From positions 38,454 through 102,453 of the forward strand of contig NZ_JAGQBF010000006.1 in NCBI RefSeq assembly GCF_024345495.1: 64,000 nucleotides of DNA. Reading direction: 5' to 3'. Of this stretch, positions 27,384 to 36,654 are shown piece after piece. Below the pieces are notes generated by a model that was not told the DNA's origin, ran no database searches, and worked only from the letters and a program-made list of their open reading frames with translations. The position numbers and the translations under genes were made by a program. Position 1 is the stretch's first letter; every line of letters begins with the position of its first letter. This DNA is from Synechococcus sp. RedBA-s (GTDB lineage: Bacteria > Cyanobacteriota > Cyanobacteriia > PCC-6307 > Cyanobiaceae).

Positions 27384-28131
27384 GCGCAGCCCGCCACTGC
27401 ACCAGCGTGGCCAGCCCGGCCACGGCCGCCGTGGAGGTGCGCAGGATGTGGGGGCTGAGGCTCACCCCCTGCCAGCCGGCCGTGTCGGCGGCGGTGGCTT
27501 CCGCTGGGCTCCAGCCACCCTCCCCGCCGATCGCCAGGGCCACTCCAGGGCTCGCTCCGGCCAGGGCAGCCGCTGGTGACTGCGCCAGGGCGGCGGTCAG
27601 CAATGGCAGCTGCTCTTCCCGGGTGCTGGCCAGCAGTGGCAGGCCGGAGCGCGCTTCAGCGAGATAGCTGACCGCCGCCAGCGGCTCCAGCAGCTGCGGC
27701 AGCCAGAGGCGTTCGCACTGCTCGCAGGCCTCACGCAGGATCGTCTGCCAGCGGGCCGTCTTCCAGCTGCCGTGCCGCGCGCCGTGCTCGGCCACCAGGG
27801 GCTGGAGCCGATCCACCCCCAGCTCGCAGGCCATGCGCACCACCACGTCGAAGTCGAGGCGGGGAATGGCCACCGCCAGCTCCAGCCAGGGGCTGGCGAC
27901 CGGCTGGCGCTGCAGGGGCTGATCCAGCGGCTGCTCCAGCCGGGCCTGGGGTCCATCGAGCAGCAGCGCACTCCAGAGCTGGCCCTGCCCGTCGATCACG
28001 GCGAAGCGATCTCCGGGGCCGTAGCGCAGCACGCGGCTGAGGTAGCGGCTCTCCTCGGGGGCCAGGGCCAGGGTGGTGCCGGCCGCCAGGCGCTCGGGGG
28101 CGATCAGCAGGCGGCGCAGCTCGCGCACCAC
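27349..28131 (-). CDS. rsmE: 16S rRNA (uracil1498-N3)-methyltransferase
   Basis: The 260-residue protein has the N-terminal PUA-like part (RLLIAPERLAAG, HLSRVLRY-like YLSRVLRYGPGD). The SPOUT-class domain follows with MACELGVDRLQPLVAEHGARHGS, REACEQCERLWLP, the SAM-knot GVALAIGGEGGWSP and VSLSPHILRTSTAAV. It methylates U1498 at the decoding site of the small ribosomal subunit. It ends inside the convergent hypothetical gene by 35 nt and follows the DUF3531 gene by 5 nt. Confidence 0.94.
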   Translation of the reverse strand: MVRELRRLLIAPERLAAGTTLALAPEESRYLSRVLRYGPGDRFAVIDGQGQLWSALLLDGPQARLEQPLDQPLQRQPVASPWLELAVAIPRLDFDVVVRMACELGVDRLQPLVAEHGARHGSWKTARWQTILREACEQCERLWLPQLLEPLAAVSYLAEARSGLPLLASTREEQLPLLTAALAQSPAAALAGASPGVALAIGGEGGWSPAEATAADTAGWQGVSLSPHILRTSTAAVAGLATLVQWRAALSGRACRWPSA

Positions 28132-28136
28132 CGGCC

Positions 28137-28589
28137 TCAGTTGGCGCCGTGGGGGAAGAGGGCGTCGGGCACCTCCTCCACCGGCCAGTCCTCATTGACG
28201 CCGCCGATCAGCACCTCCTCGATCTCCACCAAGTCGTTGTTGAGCTGACGCAGAGCATTGATCAACACATCGAGGGCCACCCCATCGCTGGTGCCCAGGT
28301 CGACCCAGCAGCGGCACCAGGCGTCGCGGTATTCCGGCTCGCCCATGCTGTGCATCAGGGCGGGGAGGGTCGCCTCGGCGGCCTCGATGTCGTAGTGCAT
28401 GGCGCTGAGGTCGATGCCCTCTTCATGCACCTGCAGGCTTTCGGCGTTGAAGCCCCCCAGCTTGCCGAGGAAGAACCAGCTGTCGAAGACGGTGTCGACG
28501 TAGCCCCGCTCCCCCTGGCCGGGGTGATCGGGGAAGCGCAGCCAGATCCAGCAGTTGAACGGATCCACCTCGCGGAAGCGAATGTCCAT
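28137..28589 (-). CDS. DUF3531 family protein
   Basis: The 150-residue protein starts at MDIRFREVDPFNCWIWLRF, a signature of this cyanobacterial and chloroplast family. It continues with YVDTVFDSWFFLGKLGGFNAE, MHYDIEAAEATLPALMHSMGEPEY, WCRCWVDLGTSDGVALDVLINAL and acidic ends. Highly acidic and soluble; no catalytic motif is visible. It is upstream of rsmE with only 5 nt between them, so both are probably made from one transcript. Biochemical role unknown. Confidence 0.85.
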   Translation of the reverse strand: MDIRFREVDPFNCWIWLRFPDHPGQGERGYVDTVFDSWFFLGKLGGFNAESLQVHEEGIDLSAMHYDIEAAEATLPALMHSMGEPEYRDAWCRCWVDLGTSDGVALDVLINALRQLNNDLVEIEEVLIGGVNEDWPVEEVPDALFPHGAN

Positions 28590-28674
28590 GGGCGTTGCTC
28601 CTTCCAGAATTGACTGGTGACCCCTATCAAACTCGGTGGCGGCTGCTGCAAGCTGGTGCGGTCCGTGGTCCCCC

Positions 28675-29322
28675 ATGCTGGAGCTCCGATCGGTCTGCTA
28701 TCACCCGGCCACCACCCCTGAGCCGGTGCTGCGCGACCTCAGCCTGACCCTGCCCGTGGGCGAGCCGGTGCTGGTGGCGGGCCGCAGCGGCAGCGGCAAG
28801 AGCACCCTGCTGGAGCTGATCAGCGGCCTGGCGGACCCCACTGGCGGCACGATCCTCTGGCAGGGCCAGCCGGTGACGGGCCGAGCGCGCCGCTGGCTGA
28901 GCGGCCTGGTGTTCCAGTTCCCCGAACGCCATTTCCTTGGCTTGAGCGTGGGTCAGGAGCTGAAGCTGGGCCAGCGCCGCCTGGGGAGCGAGCGGCTGGA
29001 GGCGGTGCTGGCTCAGGTGGGCCTGCAGGGGGTGTCGCTGCAGCAGGCGCCGGAGCGGCTCAGCGGCGGCCAGCAGCGGCGACTGGCCCTGGCGGTGCAG
29101 CTGCTGCGGGACCCGAAGGTGCTGCTGCTGGATGAACCCACCGCCGGGCTGGATTGGTCTGTGCGCCATGAGGTGCTGCAGCTGATCGCCCAGCTGGGCC
29201 GCCAGCGGGCCCTGCTGGTGGTCACCCATGAGCCGGAGCTGTTCCGCAGCCTGGTGGGCCAGGCCTGGCTCCTCAGCGACGGGGCCCTTCAGTCCCTGCC
29301 GGCGCTCCGTACGATGCCCTGA
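28675..29322 (+). CDS. ABC transporter ATP-binding protein, ABCI11/CbiO-like
   Basis: The 215-residue ATPase starts at [11 protein letters not shown]. It has Walker [12 protein letters not shown]-loop [12 protein letters not shown], signature [14 protein letters not shown] and Walker [13 protein letters not shown]. The FPERHF stretch is characteristic of ECF/CbiO-type ATPases and of the plastid NAP14/ABCI11 group linked to transition-metal balance. No membrane partner is next to it, so the transported ion or vitamin is open. The hslO gene begins 19 nt downstream, likely in one operon. Confidence 0.82.
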   Translation: MLELRSVCYHPATTPEPVLRDLSLTLPVGEPVLVAGRSGSGKSTLLELISGLADPTGGTILWQGQPVTGRARRWLSGLVFQFPERHFLGLSVGQELKLGQRRLGSERLEAVLAQVGLQGVSLQQAPERLSGGQQRRLALAVQLLRDPKVLLLDEPTAGLDWSVRHEVLQLIAQLGRQRALLVVTHEPELFRSLVGQAWLLSDGALQSLPALRTMP

Positions 29323-29341
29323 GTTGGCGGAGGGCGCAGCG

Positions 29342-30262
29342 ATGCCCGATCAGTTGGTGCGGGCCACGGCGGCCGATGGGGGAATCCGTCTGGTGGCGGC
29401 GCTCACCACGGTGACCAGCCGCTACGCCCGGCGGCGCCATGGGCTCTCGTACCTCACCACGGCGCTGCTGGGGCGGGCGATGACGGCCGGGCTGCTGCTG
29501 GCCAGCTCGATGAAGGTGGCCCACGGGCGGGTGAACCTGCGCATCCAGTCGGATGGGCCCCTGCGCGGGCTGATGGTGGATGCAGGCCGTGACGGCAGTG
29601 TGCGCGGCTACGTGGGCCACCCGGGCCTGGAGCTCGACCTGCTGGAGGAGGCCGACGGCCAGCACCAGTTCGATTTCCGTCAGGCCACAGGCACCGGCTA
29701 CCTGCACGTGGTGCGCGACCAGGGCAAGGGGGAGCCGTTCAGCAGCACGGTGGAGCTGGTGAGTGGCGGCATCGGCGATGACGTGGCCTCCTACCTGCTC
29801 CACTCCGAGCAGACCCCCTCAGCGCTGTTCGTGGGGGAGCAGATCGACAGCAGCGGCGTGCGCTGCGCCGGTGGGGTGTTGGTGCAGGTGCTGCCGAAGG
29901 CGGCGCAGGAGCCGGCGCTGGTGGCGCTGCTGGAGGAGCGCTGCCGGGAGATCAGCGGCTTCAGTTCGCGCCTGGCCGCCTGCAAGGACGACCTCAAGCT
30001 GCTGCTGGAGGACATCTTCCCCGACCTCGATCCCCAGCTGCTGGAGGACGCTGAGGCCCGTCAGGACGTGACCTTCCACTGCCCCTGCACCCGCCGCCGC
30101 AGCGTCAATGCCCTGCGGCTGCTGGGCCAGCAGGAGCTGGCCTCGATCCTGCAGGAAGATGGCCGCGCCGAGCTCACCTGCCACTTCTGCAACGAGGTGT
30201 ACGGGGTGGAGGAAGGGGAACTGCGCGAGCTGATCGCCGAGCTCTCCGTGGCTCAGGCCTAA
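29342..30262 (+). CDS. hslO: Redox-regulated chaperone Hsp33
   Basis: The 306-residue protein starts at [18 protein letters not shown]. The N-terminal holdase domain includes [21 protein letters not shown] and [22 protein letters not shown]. The C-terminal zinc switch has the Cys-x-Cys (HCPCTRRR) and Cys-x2-Cys (CHFCNEVY) pairs, all four cysteines present. Oxidation releases zinc, unfolds the linker and turns on holdase activity against unfolded proteins. Length is normal. Confidence 0.95.
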   Translation: MPDQLVRATAADGGIRLVAALTTVTSRYARRRHGLSYLTTALLGRAMTAGLLLASSMKVAHGRVNLRIQSDGPLRGLMVDAGRDGSVRGYVGHPGLELDLLEEADGQHQFDFRQATGTGYLHVVRDQGKGEPFSSTVELVSGGIGDDVASYLLHSEQTPSALFVGEQIDSSGVRCAGGVLVQVLPKAAQEPALVALLEERCREISGFSSRLAACKDDLKLLLEDIFPDLDPQLLEDAEARQDVTFHCPCTRRRSVNALRLLGQQELASILQEDGRAELTCHFCNEVYGVEEGELRELIAELSVAQA

Positions 30263-30277
30263 GCCACAGTTGATGGC

Positions 30278-30967
30278 TCAGGCGATCAGCAGAGCGCCCA
30301 GCAGCAGCAGGATCAGGGCCGGCAGGCTCTGCACCTGATTCAGGGCCAGCGGCAGACCGAGGGGCAGGGCTGGATCCAGGCCCATGGTGAGCAGACCGCC
30401 CAGCAGCAGGCCCACGCTCAGCAGGGCGAAGCTCCAGCCCACGGCGGCCAGGAAGCGGCCGTTGCGGCGCCTGAGATTGATCACGGTGACGCCCGTGGCC
30501 AGGGCCAGCACCACCTCCGCCGAGCCGGGCGGGGTGACCAGCACCAGCAGCAGCAGCAGACCATCGGCCACCAGGGGAAACCAGCGCTCACGGCCCTCGG
30601 CCAGGGCGATGGTGGGCATCGACAGGCTGGGGGCCTGCAGCTTGTTGGCGCCGCTGAACTGGGGCAGGGAGGGCAGCTGGGGCAGGGACGGCCGCGAGGG
30701 AACCCTTGCTGCCGCCGGTTTGACCTCCTCGCGCTTCGAGGCGGTGACCGCGGCGCTGCTCACCTTGCCCTGCTGTCGCTCGCGCAGGCGCTCCATCAGC
30801 ACCGCGTCGTAGGCGGCCTCCACCTTGGCGCAGGCCTGGGGATCAGTGGCCACCGCCGCGAGCTGATGCTGGCGCGCGGCCTGCACCTCATCGAAGCTGG
30901 CGTCGGGGGTGATGCCGAGCCGTTCGTAGGGGCTGGCGTTGGGGGCGGGTTCAGAACCGTTGGTCAT
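30278..30967 (-). CDS. CPP1-like (DUF3353) membrane protein with J-like domain
   Basis: The 229-residue protein starts at MTNGSEPAPNASPYERLGI. An N-terminal J-like helical region (ERLGITPDASFDEVQAARQHQL, VEAAYDAVLMERL) lacks the HPD tripeptide. A Pro/Ser linker follows with SLPQLPSLPQFSG, and then three to four membrane helices. In plants CPP1 stabilises protochlorophyllide oxidoreductase, and cyanobacterial homologues probably sit in thylakoid or plasma membrane. The gene converges on hslO with only 15 nt between stops. Confidence 0.82.
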   Translation of the reverse strand: MTNGSEPAPNASPYERLGITPDASFDEVQAARQHQLAAVATDPQACAKVEAAYDAVLMERLRERQQGKVSSAAVTASKREEVKPAAARVPSRPSLPQLPSLPQFSGANKLQAPSLSMPTIALAEGRERWFPLVADGLLLLLVLVTPPGSAEVVLALATGVTVINLRRRNGRFLAAVGWSFALLSVGLLLGGLLTMGLDPALPLGLPLALNQVQSLPALILLLLGALLIA

Positions 30968-31073
30968 GGCCTCCGGTGCGTGGGGCTGTGTCGTGCGCCG
31001 AGCGTATCGAGGCGAAGGGCTTGCGGCTGTGCCTGAGGTGGTGAATGAGACCTGCCGGAGCTGACGACGGGGC

Positions 31074-31298
31074 TCAGAACAGGGGCTCGCTGCAGTGGTA
31101 GCCCGCGTCCTGCTGCAGCTCGAGGCGCCGGGCCTCCGCTTCGTCGATCGCCAGCCAGTGGCGGCTTTTGAGCAGGGGCATCTGGGGGGGCAGGTGGCTG
31201 CCTTCGCGGATTTCCACGGCTTCCTGGCTGGGCAGGAAACGCACGTAGTCGGAGCCTCCATCCCGGCGGGGGCGAACCAGCCAGATCGGCTGAGGCAT
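31074..31298 (-). CDS. Small conserved hypothetical protein
   Basis: The 74-residue protein begins MPQPIWLVRPRRDGGSDYVRFLP, with ExVEIREGSHLPPQMPLLKS and an acidic Cys-containing end (AGYHCSEPLF). Mixed beta-strand character, no membrane segment. It lies between prfC and the CPP1-like gene on the same strand, with about 60 and 106 nt on its sides, so it may be part of that transcription unit. No family recognised; coding is judged from the clean composition. Confidence 0.6.
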   Translation of the reverse strand: MPQPIWLVRPRRDGGSDYVRFLPSQEAVEIREGSHLPPQMPLLKSRHWLAIDEAEARRLELQQDAGYHCSEPLF

Positions 31299-31358
31299 GG
31301 CCGTTACCTTGACCTTTCGTTGTAAATGATTCTGGCGAGGCCGGCGGCGGGCCGTGGC

Positions 31359-33020
31359 TCAGATCGCGATCGGTTCGACGCCGCTGACCACCGGCGCCAC
31401 GGCACTGAGCTCCAGCTCGGGGTGATCCTCCTTGAGCTGGTTGAGGTTCCACTCGTTCTTGAACAGCAGCACCGGCCGGTCCCAGGCGTCACGCACGGTC
31501 TTGCAGTTGAAGATGCGCCCGACGCTCTCCAGCGCCGGCCAGCCGCCCACCACCCAGCGCGCCACGCTGAAGCCGAGGGGCTCCAAGCGTGTGTCCACCC
31601 CGTATTCGTTCTCCAGCCGGTATTGCACCACCTCCATCTGCAGCTGACCGACCGCCGCCAGGATCGGATCGCGCTTGCTGGCGTCGGTGTCGTAGAGGAT
31701 CTGAACCGCCCCTTCTTCGCGCAGCTCATTGACCCCCTTGCGGAAGCTCTTGAAGGCCGAAGGGTTGGGGTTGCGCAACCAGGCGAAGATCTCCGGGCTG
31801 AAGCAGGGGATTCCCTCGTATTCCACCTTCGGGCCCACGTAAAGGGTGTCGCCGATGGCGAACATGCCGGGGTTGTTCAGGCCGATCACATCACCGGGAT
31901 AGGCGGTTTCGACCACTTCCCGGTCCTGGCCGAACAGCTTCTGGGGGCGGGAGAGGCGGATGGTGCGGCCGCTGCGGGCATGGCGCACACTCATGTCCTT
32001 GTCGAAGCGGCCTGAGCAGACCCGCACGAAGGCGATGCGGTCGCGGTGGCGGGGGTCCATGTTGGCCTGCAGCTTGAACACGAAGCCGCTGAACTCGGGC
32101 CGTAGCGGATCGATGGGGCCGCCCTGGCTGGTGCGGGCCACGGGGCGCTGGGCCAGCTCCAGAAAGGCATCGAGGAAGGGATGCACGCCGAAGTTGGTCA
32201 TCGCCGAGCCGAAGAACACTGGGCTGAGCTCGCCGGCATGCACCAGCTCCAGGTCGAGGTCGGCACCGGCGCCATCCAGCAGCTCCAGTTCCTCCAGGGC
32301 CTGAGCCAGGAGTTCCGGCTCCACCAGGTCGGCCAGTTCGGGGCTGCCGGCGGCCAGGCGCTGCTCGGCGGCCTGGCGACCCCGCTCGGCCCGGGTGAAC
32401 AGGATCACATCGCGGCTGCGGCGGTCGATCACACCGCGGAAGCGGTCGCCGCTGCCGATCGGCCAGTTCACCGGCCAGCAGGTGAGCCCCAGCTCACTCT
32501 CGATCTCATCGATCAGCTCCAGCGGCTCTCGCCCGGGCCGATCCATCTTGTTGATGAAGGTGAAGATCGGAATCCGCCGCATGCGGCAGACCTCGAACAG
32601 CTTGCGGGTCTGGGGCTCAAGGCCCTTGGCGGCGTCTTCGAGCATCACCGCGTTATCGGCGGCGGCCAGGGTGCGGTAGGTGTCTTCGGAGAAGTCCTGG
32701 TGGCCGGGGGTGTCCAGCAGGTTGATCGTGCTGCCGTCGTAGTCGAACTGGAGCACGGTGGAGGTGATCGAGATGCCGCGCTGCTTCTCCAGCTCCATCC
32801 AGTCGGAGGTCACCTTGCGCTGCTCGCCCTTGGCCTTCACCGCCCCGGCCTGCTGGATCGCACCGCCATAGAGCAGCAGTTTTTCGGTGAGGGTGGTCTT
32901 GCCGGCGTCGGGGTGGGAAATGATCGCGAAATTGCGGCGCCGGGCCACGGCCTCAGCCAGGGCCTGCTGCTCGGAGTCTGCGGCCGCGTTCTGTGGGGCC
33001 CCTGTGCTGCTGCTGGTCAT
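31359..33020 (-). CDS. prfC: Peptide chain release factor 3
   Basis: The 553-residue GTPase starts at [11 protein letters not shown]1 is [14 protein letters not shown]2 is [11 protein letters not shown]3 is [14 protein letters not shown] and G4 is NKMDR. Domain II and the C-terminal RF3 domain follow ([18 protein letters not shown]). RF3 removes RF1 or RF2 from the ribosome after peptide release. A divergent promoter region of about 107 nt separates it from nrdJ. Length and motifs are intact. Confidence 0.96.
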   Translation of the reverse strand: MTSSSTGAPQNAAADSEQQALAEAVARRRNFAIISHPDAGKTTLTEKLLLYGGAIQQAGAVKAKGEQRKVTSDWMELEKQRGISITSTVLQFDYDGSTINLLDTPGHQDFSEDTYRTLAAADNAVMLEDAAKGLEPQTRKLFEVCRMRRIPIFTFINKMDRPGREPLELIDEIESELGLTCWPVNWPIGSGDRFRGVIDRRSRDVILFTRAERGRQAAEQRLAAGSPELADLVEPELLAQALEELELLDGAGADLDLELVHAGELSPVFFGSAMTNFGVHPFLDAFLELAQRPVARTSQGGPIDPLRPEFSGFVFKLQANMDPRHRDRIAFVRVCSGRFDKDMSVRHARSGRTIRLSRPQKLFGQDREVVETAYPGDVIGLNNPGMFAIGDTLYVGPKVEYEGIPCFSPEIFAWLRNPNPSAFKSFRKGVNELREEGAVQILYDTDASKRDPILAAVGQLQMEVVQYRLENEYGVDTRLEPLGFSVARWVVGGWPALESVGRIFNCKTVRDAWDRPVLLFKNEWNLNQLKEDHPELELSAVAPVVSGVEPIAI

Positions 33021-33127
33021 GGGCTCAGCCTGACAGGCCACCCCAGGGCGCTGCCACTGGTGGCCGGGCGCGCTTGCACCCCCCACCAGTGGCGGTATGG
33101 TTCAACAACCTGACCACACCCTCCGCC

Positions 33128-35521
33128 GTGACCCTCACCCCAGCGCGCCCCGATCTGATCGATCCCGCCGGGACCGCGGGCCCAGGGGCTGAGGCCGTGC
33201 GCCTGCAGGGCGGCCAGATCGGAGCCAATGGCCTGCTGGAGCCCGATTTCCCGCCCACCGCTCCGGCGGCAAACCCCGTTTTTTACCGCACCTACTCCCG
33301 CCGCACCGAGGCCGGCCGCGAGAGCTGGTACCAGGTGTCCGAGCGCAACCTGGAGGGTCTGCGCCAGCTGGGTCACCTCAATGGGGCGGAGGTGGAGCTG
33401 ATCCGGCGCATGCAGAAGCACCAGCAGGCCCTGCCCTCGGGGCGCTGGCTCTGGATCGGCGGAACCCCCTGGATTCAGCAGCGCCACAACTTCTCCGGTG
33501 CCTACAACTGCACCTCCACCAACCTGATCGACTGGGAAGCCTTCGGTCTGATGATGGACCTGGCGATGATGGGCTGCGGCACCGGCGCCATCATCGAGCC
33601 CCGCCTGATCGAGCGGCTGCCCCTGGTGCGCAATCAGCTGCGCATCGAGGGCGTCACGCCCATTGGCCTCACCCCCGCCGGAGCGCGCCAGGAGGCCACC
33701 AGCCACAGCGTCGAGGGCCAGCGGGTCGAGATCAAGGTGGGTGACACCCGTCGCGGCTGGGTCGACAGCTACCAGCTGCTGCTGGAGCTCTGCAGTGATG
33801 AGCGCTTTGACGCCGCCACGCCGATCACGGTGAGCGTGGATCTCTCCGATGTGCGGCCGGTGGGCGAAACGCTCAAGGGCTTCGGCGGCATGGCCAATCC
33901 TGTGAAGCTGGGGGACCTCTACGGCCGCGTGGCCCAGATCCTCAACAAGGCGATCGGCCGCCGGCTCACCTCGGTGGAATGCTGCCTGCTGATTGATGAG
34001 GCGGCGGTCACGATCGTGGCCGGCAACATCCGCCGCTCCGCCGGCATGCGCCAGTTCGCCGCCGAGGATCTCTCCGCCGCTGGCGCCAAGGACAACCTTT
34101 GGCAGCAGGACGCCAGCGGCAACTGGAGCATCGACCCCGAGCGCGATGCGCTGCGGATGGCCAACCACACCCGGGTGTTCCACAGCCGCCCCAGCAAGGA
34201 GGTGGTGCTGGAGGCGGTGGTCAAGCAGTTCCAGAGCGGCGAGGGCGCGATCCAGTTCGCTCCCGAAGCCATCGCCCGCTCCAATGCCGATCTGCTGCCC
34301 ACCCCTGAGCTGCGCAGTGAGTTCATCGACATCTATGTGGATCAGGGCCGCGAGGAAGCCGGCCGCTGGCTGCAGCTGCACCACCCCGAGATCAGCGCCG
34401 CCGAGCTGGAGCACCGCTTGGGGCGCTACGGGCTCAACCCCTGCGGCGAGATCCTCGGCGCTGATTTCCACTGCAACCTGGCTGAAATCCACCTGAACCG
34501 GATCGATCCAGCCGACCACCAGGCCCAGGCCGATGCCTTCAGGGCCGGTGGGCTGGCGGTGGCCTGCCTGCTCAACCACGACTTCGAAGTGGAGCGCTAC
34601 CGCCAGAGCCGCGCCTGGGATCCGATCGTGGGGGTGAGCTTCACCGGCCTGTTCGACTTCTTTGTGCATGCCTTCGGCACGCCCTGGCTGCGCTGGTGGG
34701 AGCAGGGCCGCCCTGAAACGGAGGAAGGCCTGGCCTTCAAGGCCCAGGAAGCGGAGTATCTGGGCCGCTGGAAGCAGATCGTGAACGAGGCGGTGTGGGA
34801 CTACTGCGACCGCCACGGCCTGCGCCGTCCCAACCGCTGCACCACCGTGCAACCGGCCGGCACCAAGAGCCTGCTCACCGGCGCCAGCCCCGGCTGGCAT
34901 CCGCCCAAGGCGCAGCGCTTCATCCGCCGCATCACCTTCCGCAAGAACGATCCGGTGGCCCTGGCCTGCCTGGACTACGGCTACACGATCGTGCCGAGCC
35001 AGTCGGACAAGGATGAGAACGGCCGCCTGCTGGATGATCCCTTTGATCCCCGTTGCGGCGAATGGCTGGTGGAGATCCCCACCGAGGTGAGCTGGGCGAA
35101 CATCCCGGGCGCCGATGCGGTGGAGATCAACAACTTCTCGGCCCTGGCCCAGTTCGACTTCTACATGCAGGTGCAGAAGCACTACACGGCCCACAACACC
35201 TCCGCCACGGTGGAATTCCGCGAGAACGAGATCGAAGGGCTGGCCGAGGCGATCCACCAGGCGATCGATGGCGGCGAGGGTTACATCTCAGCGGCGCTGC
35301 TGGCCCGCTTCGATGCCAATGCCACCTTTCCGCGGCTGCCGTTCGAGCCGATCGATCTGGCCACCTACACCCGCCTGCAGCAGGAGGTGGCCGCCCGCCG
35401 CCGCACGGCTGATTTCTTCGAGGCGCTGCAGCGTTACGACCAGGGCGAACTGGTGGAAGCTGGTCCTGCCGGCTGCGATTCCGACAAGTGCCTTCTGCCC
35501 CTGGCCAAACCAGCCCCATGA
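33128..35521 (+). CDS. nrdJ: Adenosylcobalamin-dependent class II ribonucleotide reductase
   Basis: The 797-residue protein uses a GTG start (VTLTPARPD). It has SGRWLWIGGTP, then NFSGAYNCTSTNLID, the active-site loop YGLNPCGEILG and the TVQPAGTKSLLTGASPG segment of the radical barrel. The C-terminal cysteine pair (AGCDSDKC) acts as the reductant shuttle. It makes deoxyribonucleotides using B12 and no oxygen-dependent metal cofactor. No intein interrupts it, unlike some cyanobacterial nrdJ genes. The next gene's ATG overlaps its stop. Confidence 0.95.
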   Translation: MTLTPARPDLIDPAGTAGPGAEAVRLQGGQIGANGLLEPDFPPTAPAANPVFYRTYSRRTEAGRESWYQVSERNLEGLRQLGHLNGAEVELIRRMQKHQQALPSGRWLWIGGTPWIQQRHNFSGAYNCTSTNLIDWEAFGLMMDLAMMGCGTGAIIEPRLIERLPLVRNQLRIEGVTPIGLTPAGARQEATSHSVEGQRVEIKVGDTRRGWVDSYQLLLELCSDERFDAATPITVSVDLSDVRPVGETLKGFGGMANPVKLGDLYGRVAQILNKAIGRRLTSVECCLLIDEAAVTIVAGNIRRSAGMRQFAAEDLSAAGAKDNLWQQDASGNWSIDPERDALRMANHTRVFHSRPSKEVVLEAVVKQFQSGEGAIQFAPEAIARSNADLLPTPELRSEFIDIYVDQGREEAGRWLQLHHPEISAAELEHRLGRYGLNPCGEILGADFHCNLAEIHLNRIDPADHQAQADAFRAGGLAVACLLNHDFEVERYRQSRAWDPIVGVSFTGLFDFFVHAFGTPWLRWWEQGRPETEEGLAFKAQEAEYLGRWKQIVNEAVWDYCDRHGLRRPNRCTTVQPAGTKSLLTGASPGWHPPKAQRFIRRITFRKNDPVALACLDYGYTIVPSQSDKDENGRLLDDPFDPRCGEWLVEIPTEVSWANIPGADAVEINNFSALAQFDFYMQVQKHYTAHNTSATVEFRENEIEGLAEAIHQAIDGGEGYISAALLARFDANATFPRLPFEPIDLATYTRLQQEVAARRRTADFFEALQRYDQGELVEAGPAGCDSDKCLLPLAKPAP

Positions 35522-35820
35522 GCATGTTCAGCCGGCGCCATGCGGGTTTAGAGGCTCCATGGGCGGGCCTGGTGATCAGCCTCCTGTTCCTGGTCCTGTC
35601 TGCCCTCCCTGCTCGGGCCAGCAGCGATCTCAACCCCGATATCGAGAAGATGTGCCAAGGCCTTGCGGTGATCAACGCCGAGCTGGGGGCCACAGCCGCA
35701 CCAGGTTCACCGATGGGCAAGCGCATGCAAACCGAGCTGTCGCTCTCCCAGGCTCAATACGGCGCGCTGTGGTCGCTGATGAAGCTCACCAATACCAGCA
35801 CCTGTTCATCGTTGTACTGA
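35518..35820 (+). CDS. Small secreted hypothetical protein
   Basis: The 100-residue protein starts at ATG 35518, overlapping the nrdJ stop (ATGA); a second ATG is two codons later. An N-terminal signal sequence (AGLVISLLFLVLSALPARASS) leaves a mature part of ~60 residues with two cysteines (KMCQGLAVINAELG and TSTCSSLY), which could form a disulfide. The mature helix MGKRMQTELSLSQAQYGALWSLM is the only clear element. Coupling to nrdJ is positional; no functional link is known. Confidence 0.65.
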   Translation: MSMFSRRHAGLEAPWAGLVISLLFLVLSALPARASSDLNPDIEKMCQGLAVINAELGATAAPGSPMGKRMQTELSLSQAQYGALWSLMKLTNTSTCSSLY

Positions 35821-35838
35821 TTCAGCCGGAGTTCAACC

Positions 35839-36417
35839 ATGGGTCGCGGCCGCCTCGAAGCTTTCAGTGATGGGGTGCTCGCCATCATCATCACGATCAT
35901 GGTGTTGGAGCTCAAGAGCCCTGAAGGTGAAGGTGTGGGGGCGTTGCTGGCGCTGGCACCGATCTTCTTCAGTTATGTGCTGAGCTTCCTCTACATCGGC
36001 ATCTACTGGAACAACCATCACCACCTGCTGCAGGCCTGCCGGCGGGTGAGCAGTGGAGTGCTCTGGGCCAATCTGCATCTGCTCTTCTGGTTGTCGCTGG
36101 TTCCCTTCGCGACCCGCTGGATCGGCGAAAACCACTACGCCGCCCTGCCCACCGCGGTCTACGGCGTCAACCTGCTGCTGGCCGCGGTGGCCTACTGGAT
36201 CCTGCAGCAGGCGATCATCAGCAACGATGGAGACACCTCACCGCTGCGCCGGGCCATCGGCCGCGACTGGAAGGGCCGCCTGTCGCAACTGCTCTATGTA
36301 CTGGCCGTGCTCGTTGCCTTCGCGGCGCCATGGCTGGCGCAAGCGATCTACCTGCTCGTGGCCCTGATCTGGATCATCCCCGATCGACGCATCGAGCAGG
36401 CCCTCCTGGAGGAGTAA
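35839..36417 (+). CDS. TMEM175-like (DUF1211) potassium channel
   Basis: The 192-residue protein begins MGRGRLEAFSDGVLAIIITIMVLEL, the FSDGVxAI signature in the first pore helix of bacterial TMEM175. Five or six further hydrophobic segments follow, with YIGIYWNNHHHLLQ. Bacterial members are tetrameric potassium-selective leak channels. This is the last typical chromosomal gene before the integron-like island; the island boundary falls in the 237 bp that follow it. Confidence 0.88.
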   Translation: MGRGRLEAFSDGVLAIIITIMVLELKSPEGEGVGALLALAPIFFSYVLSFLYIGIYWNNHHHLLQACRRVSSGVLWANLHLLFWLSLVPFATRWIGENHYAALPTAVYGVNLLLAAVAYWILQQAIISNDGDTSPLRRAIGRDWKGRLSQLLYVLAVLVAFAAPWLAQAIYLLVALIWIIPDRRIEQALLEE

Positions 36418-36456
36418 TCCGATGATCAGGCCGCGTGGAATGTATCCCAGTGAACA

Positions 36457-36482
36457 GGTGGTTCACGGGTCCGTGAACCACC
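36457..36482. repeat. Perfect 12-bp palindrome at the left island edge
   Basis: GGTGGTTCACGG and its exact complement are separated by 2 nt. An 11-bp third copy (GTGGTTCACGG) lies at 36558-36568 in direct orientation. The set is intergenic, between the TMEM175-like gene and the first cassette, at the island border. It could be a regulator or recombinase binding site; the role is not known. Confidence 0.65.
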
Positions 36483-36557
36483 ACTACCGTTCTGAGACCG
36501 GTGTACAAAACCTAGGCCTCATCAGGAGTTCATGGCATCACCGATGCTGCTAGGCAA

Positions 36558-36568
36558 GTGGTTCACGG
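36558..36568 (+). repeat. Third copy of the island-edge 11-bp motif
   Basis: GTGGTTCACGG repeats the left arm of the palindrome at 36457, about 100 bp downstream and 48 bp before the attI-like core. Nothing else was recognised in 36418-36654 apart from these motifs and the core. Confidence 0.5.
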
Positions 36569-36615
36569 AATGAGGGAGACGGTGGCTGGTGGTTCTCAGA
36601 ACCGTCCAATGACAA

Positions 36616-36622
36616 GTTAGAC
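36616..36622 (+). other. attI-like or attC recombination core at the start of the cassette array
   Basis: GTTAGAC fits the integron core GTTRRRY. It is preceded by TGACAA, much like the AACAAA before the core of class 1 attI. The first cassette gene starts 33 nt later. Because no upstream attC arm is visible, it is better read as an attI end or the remains of one. No integrase gene is next to it. Core matches of this degeneracy are common by chance, so the call rests on position. Confidence 0.4.
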
Positions 36623-36654
36623 ATGATTAAGGCCGGTCATCAGCATCCAACATC

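Noticed and set aside
33017..35257. 746-codon open frame on the minus strand opposite nrdJ
   Set aside because: His/Gly/Ala-rich translation with no family motif; it is the antisense shadow of nrdJ in high-GC DNA.
36457..36568. Palindrome and third copy considered as insertion sequence ends
   Set aside because: No transposase or flanking target duplication is present and the copies are only about 90 bp apart.
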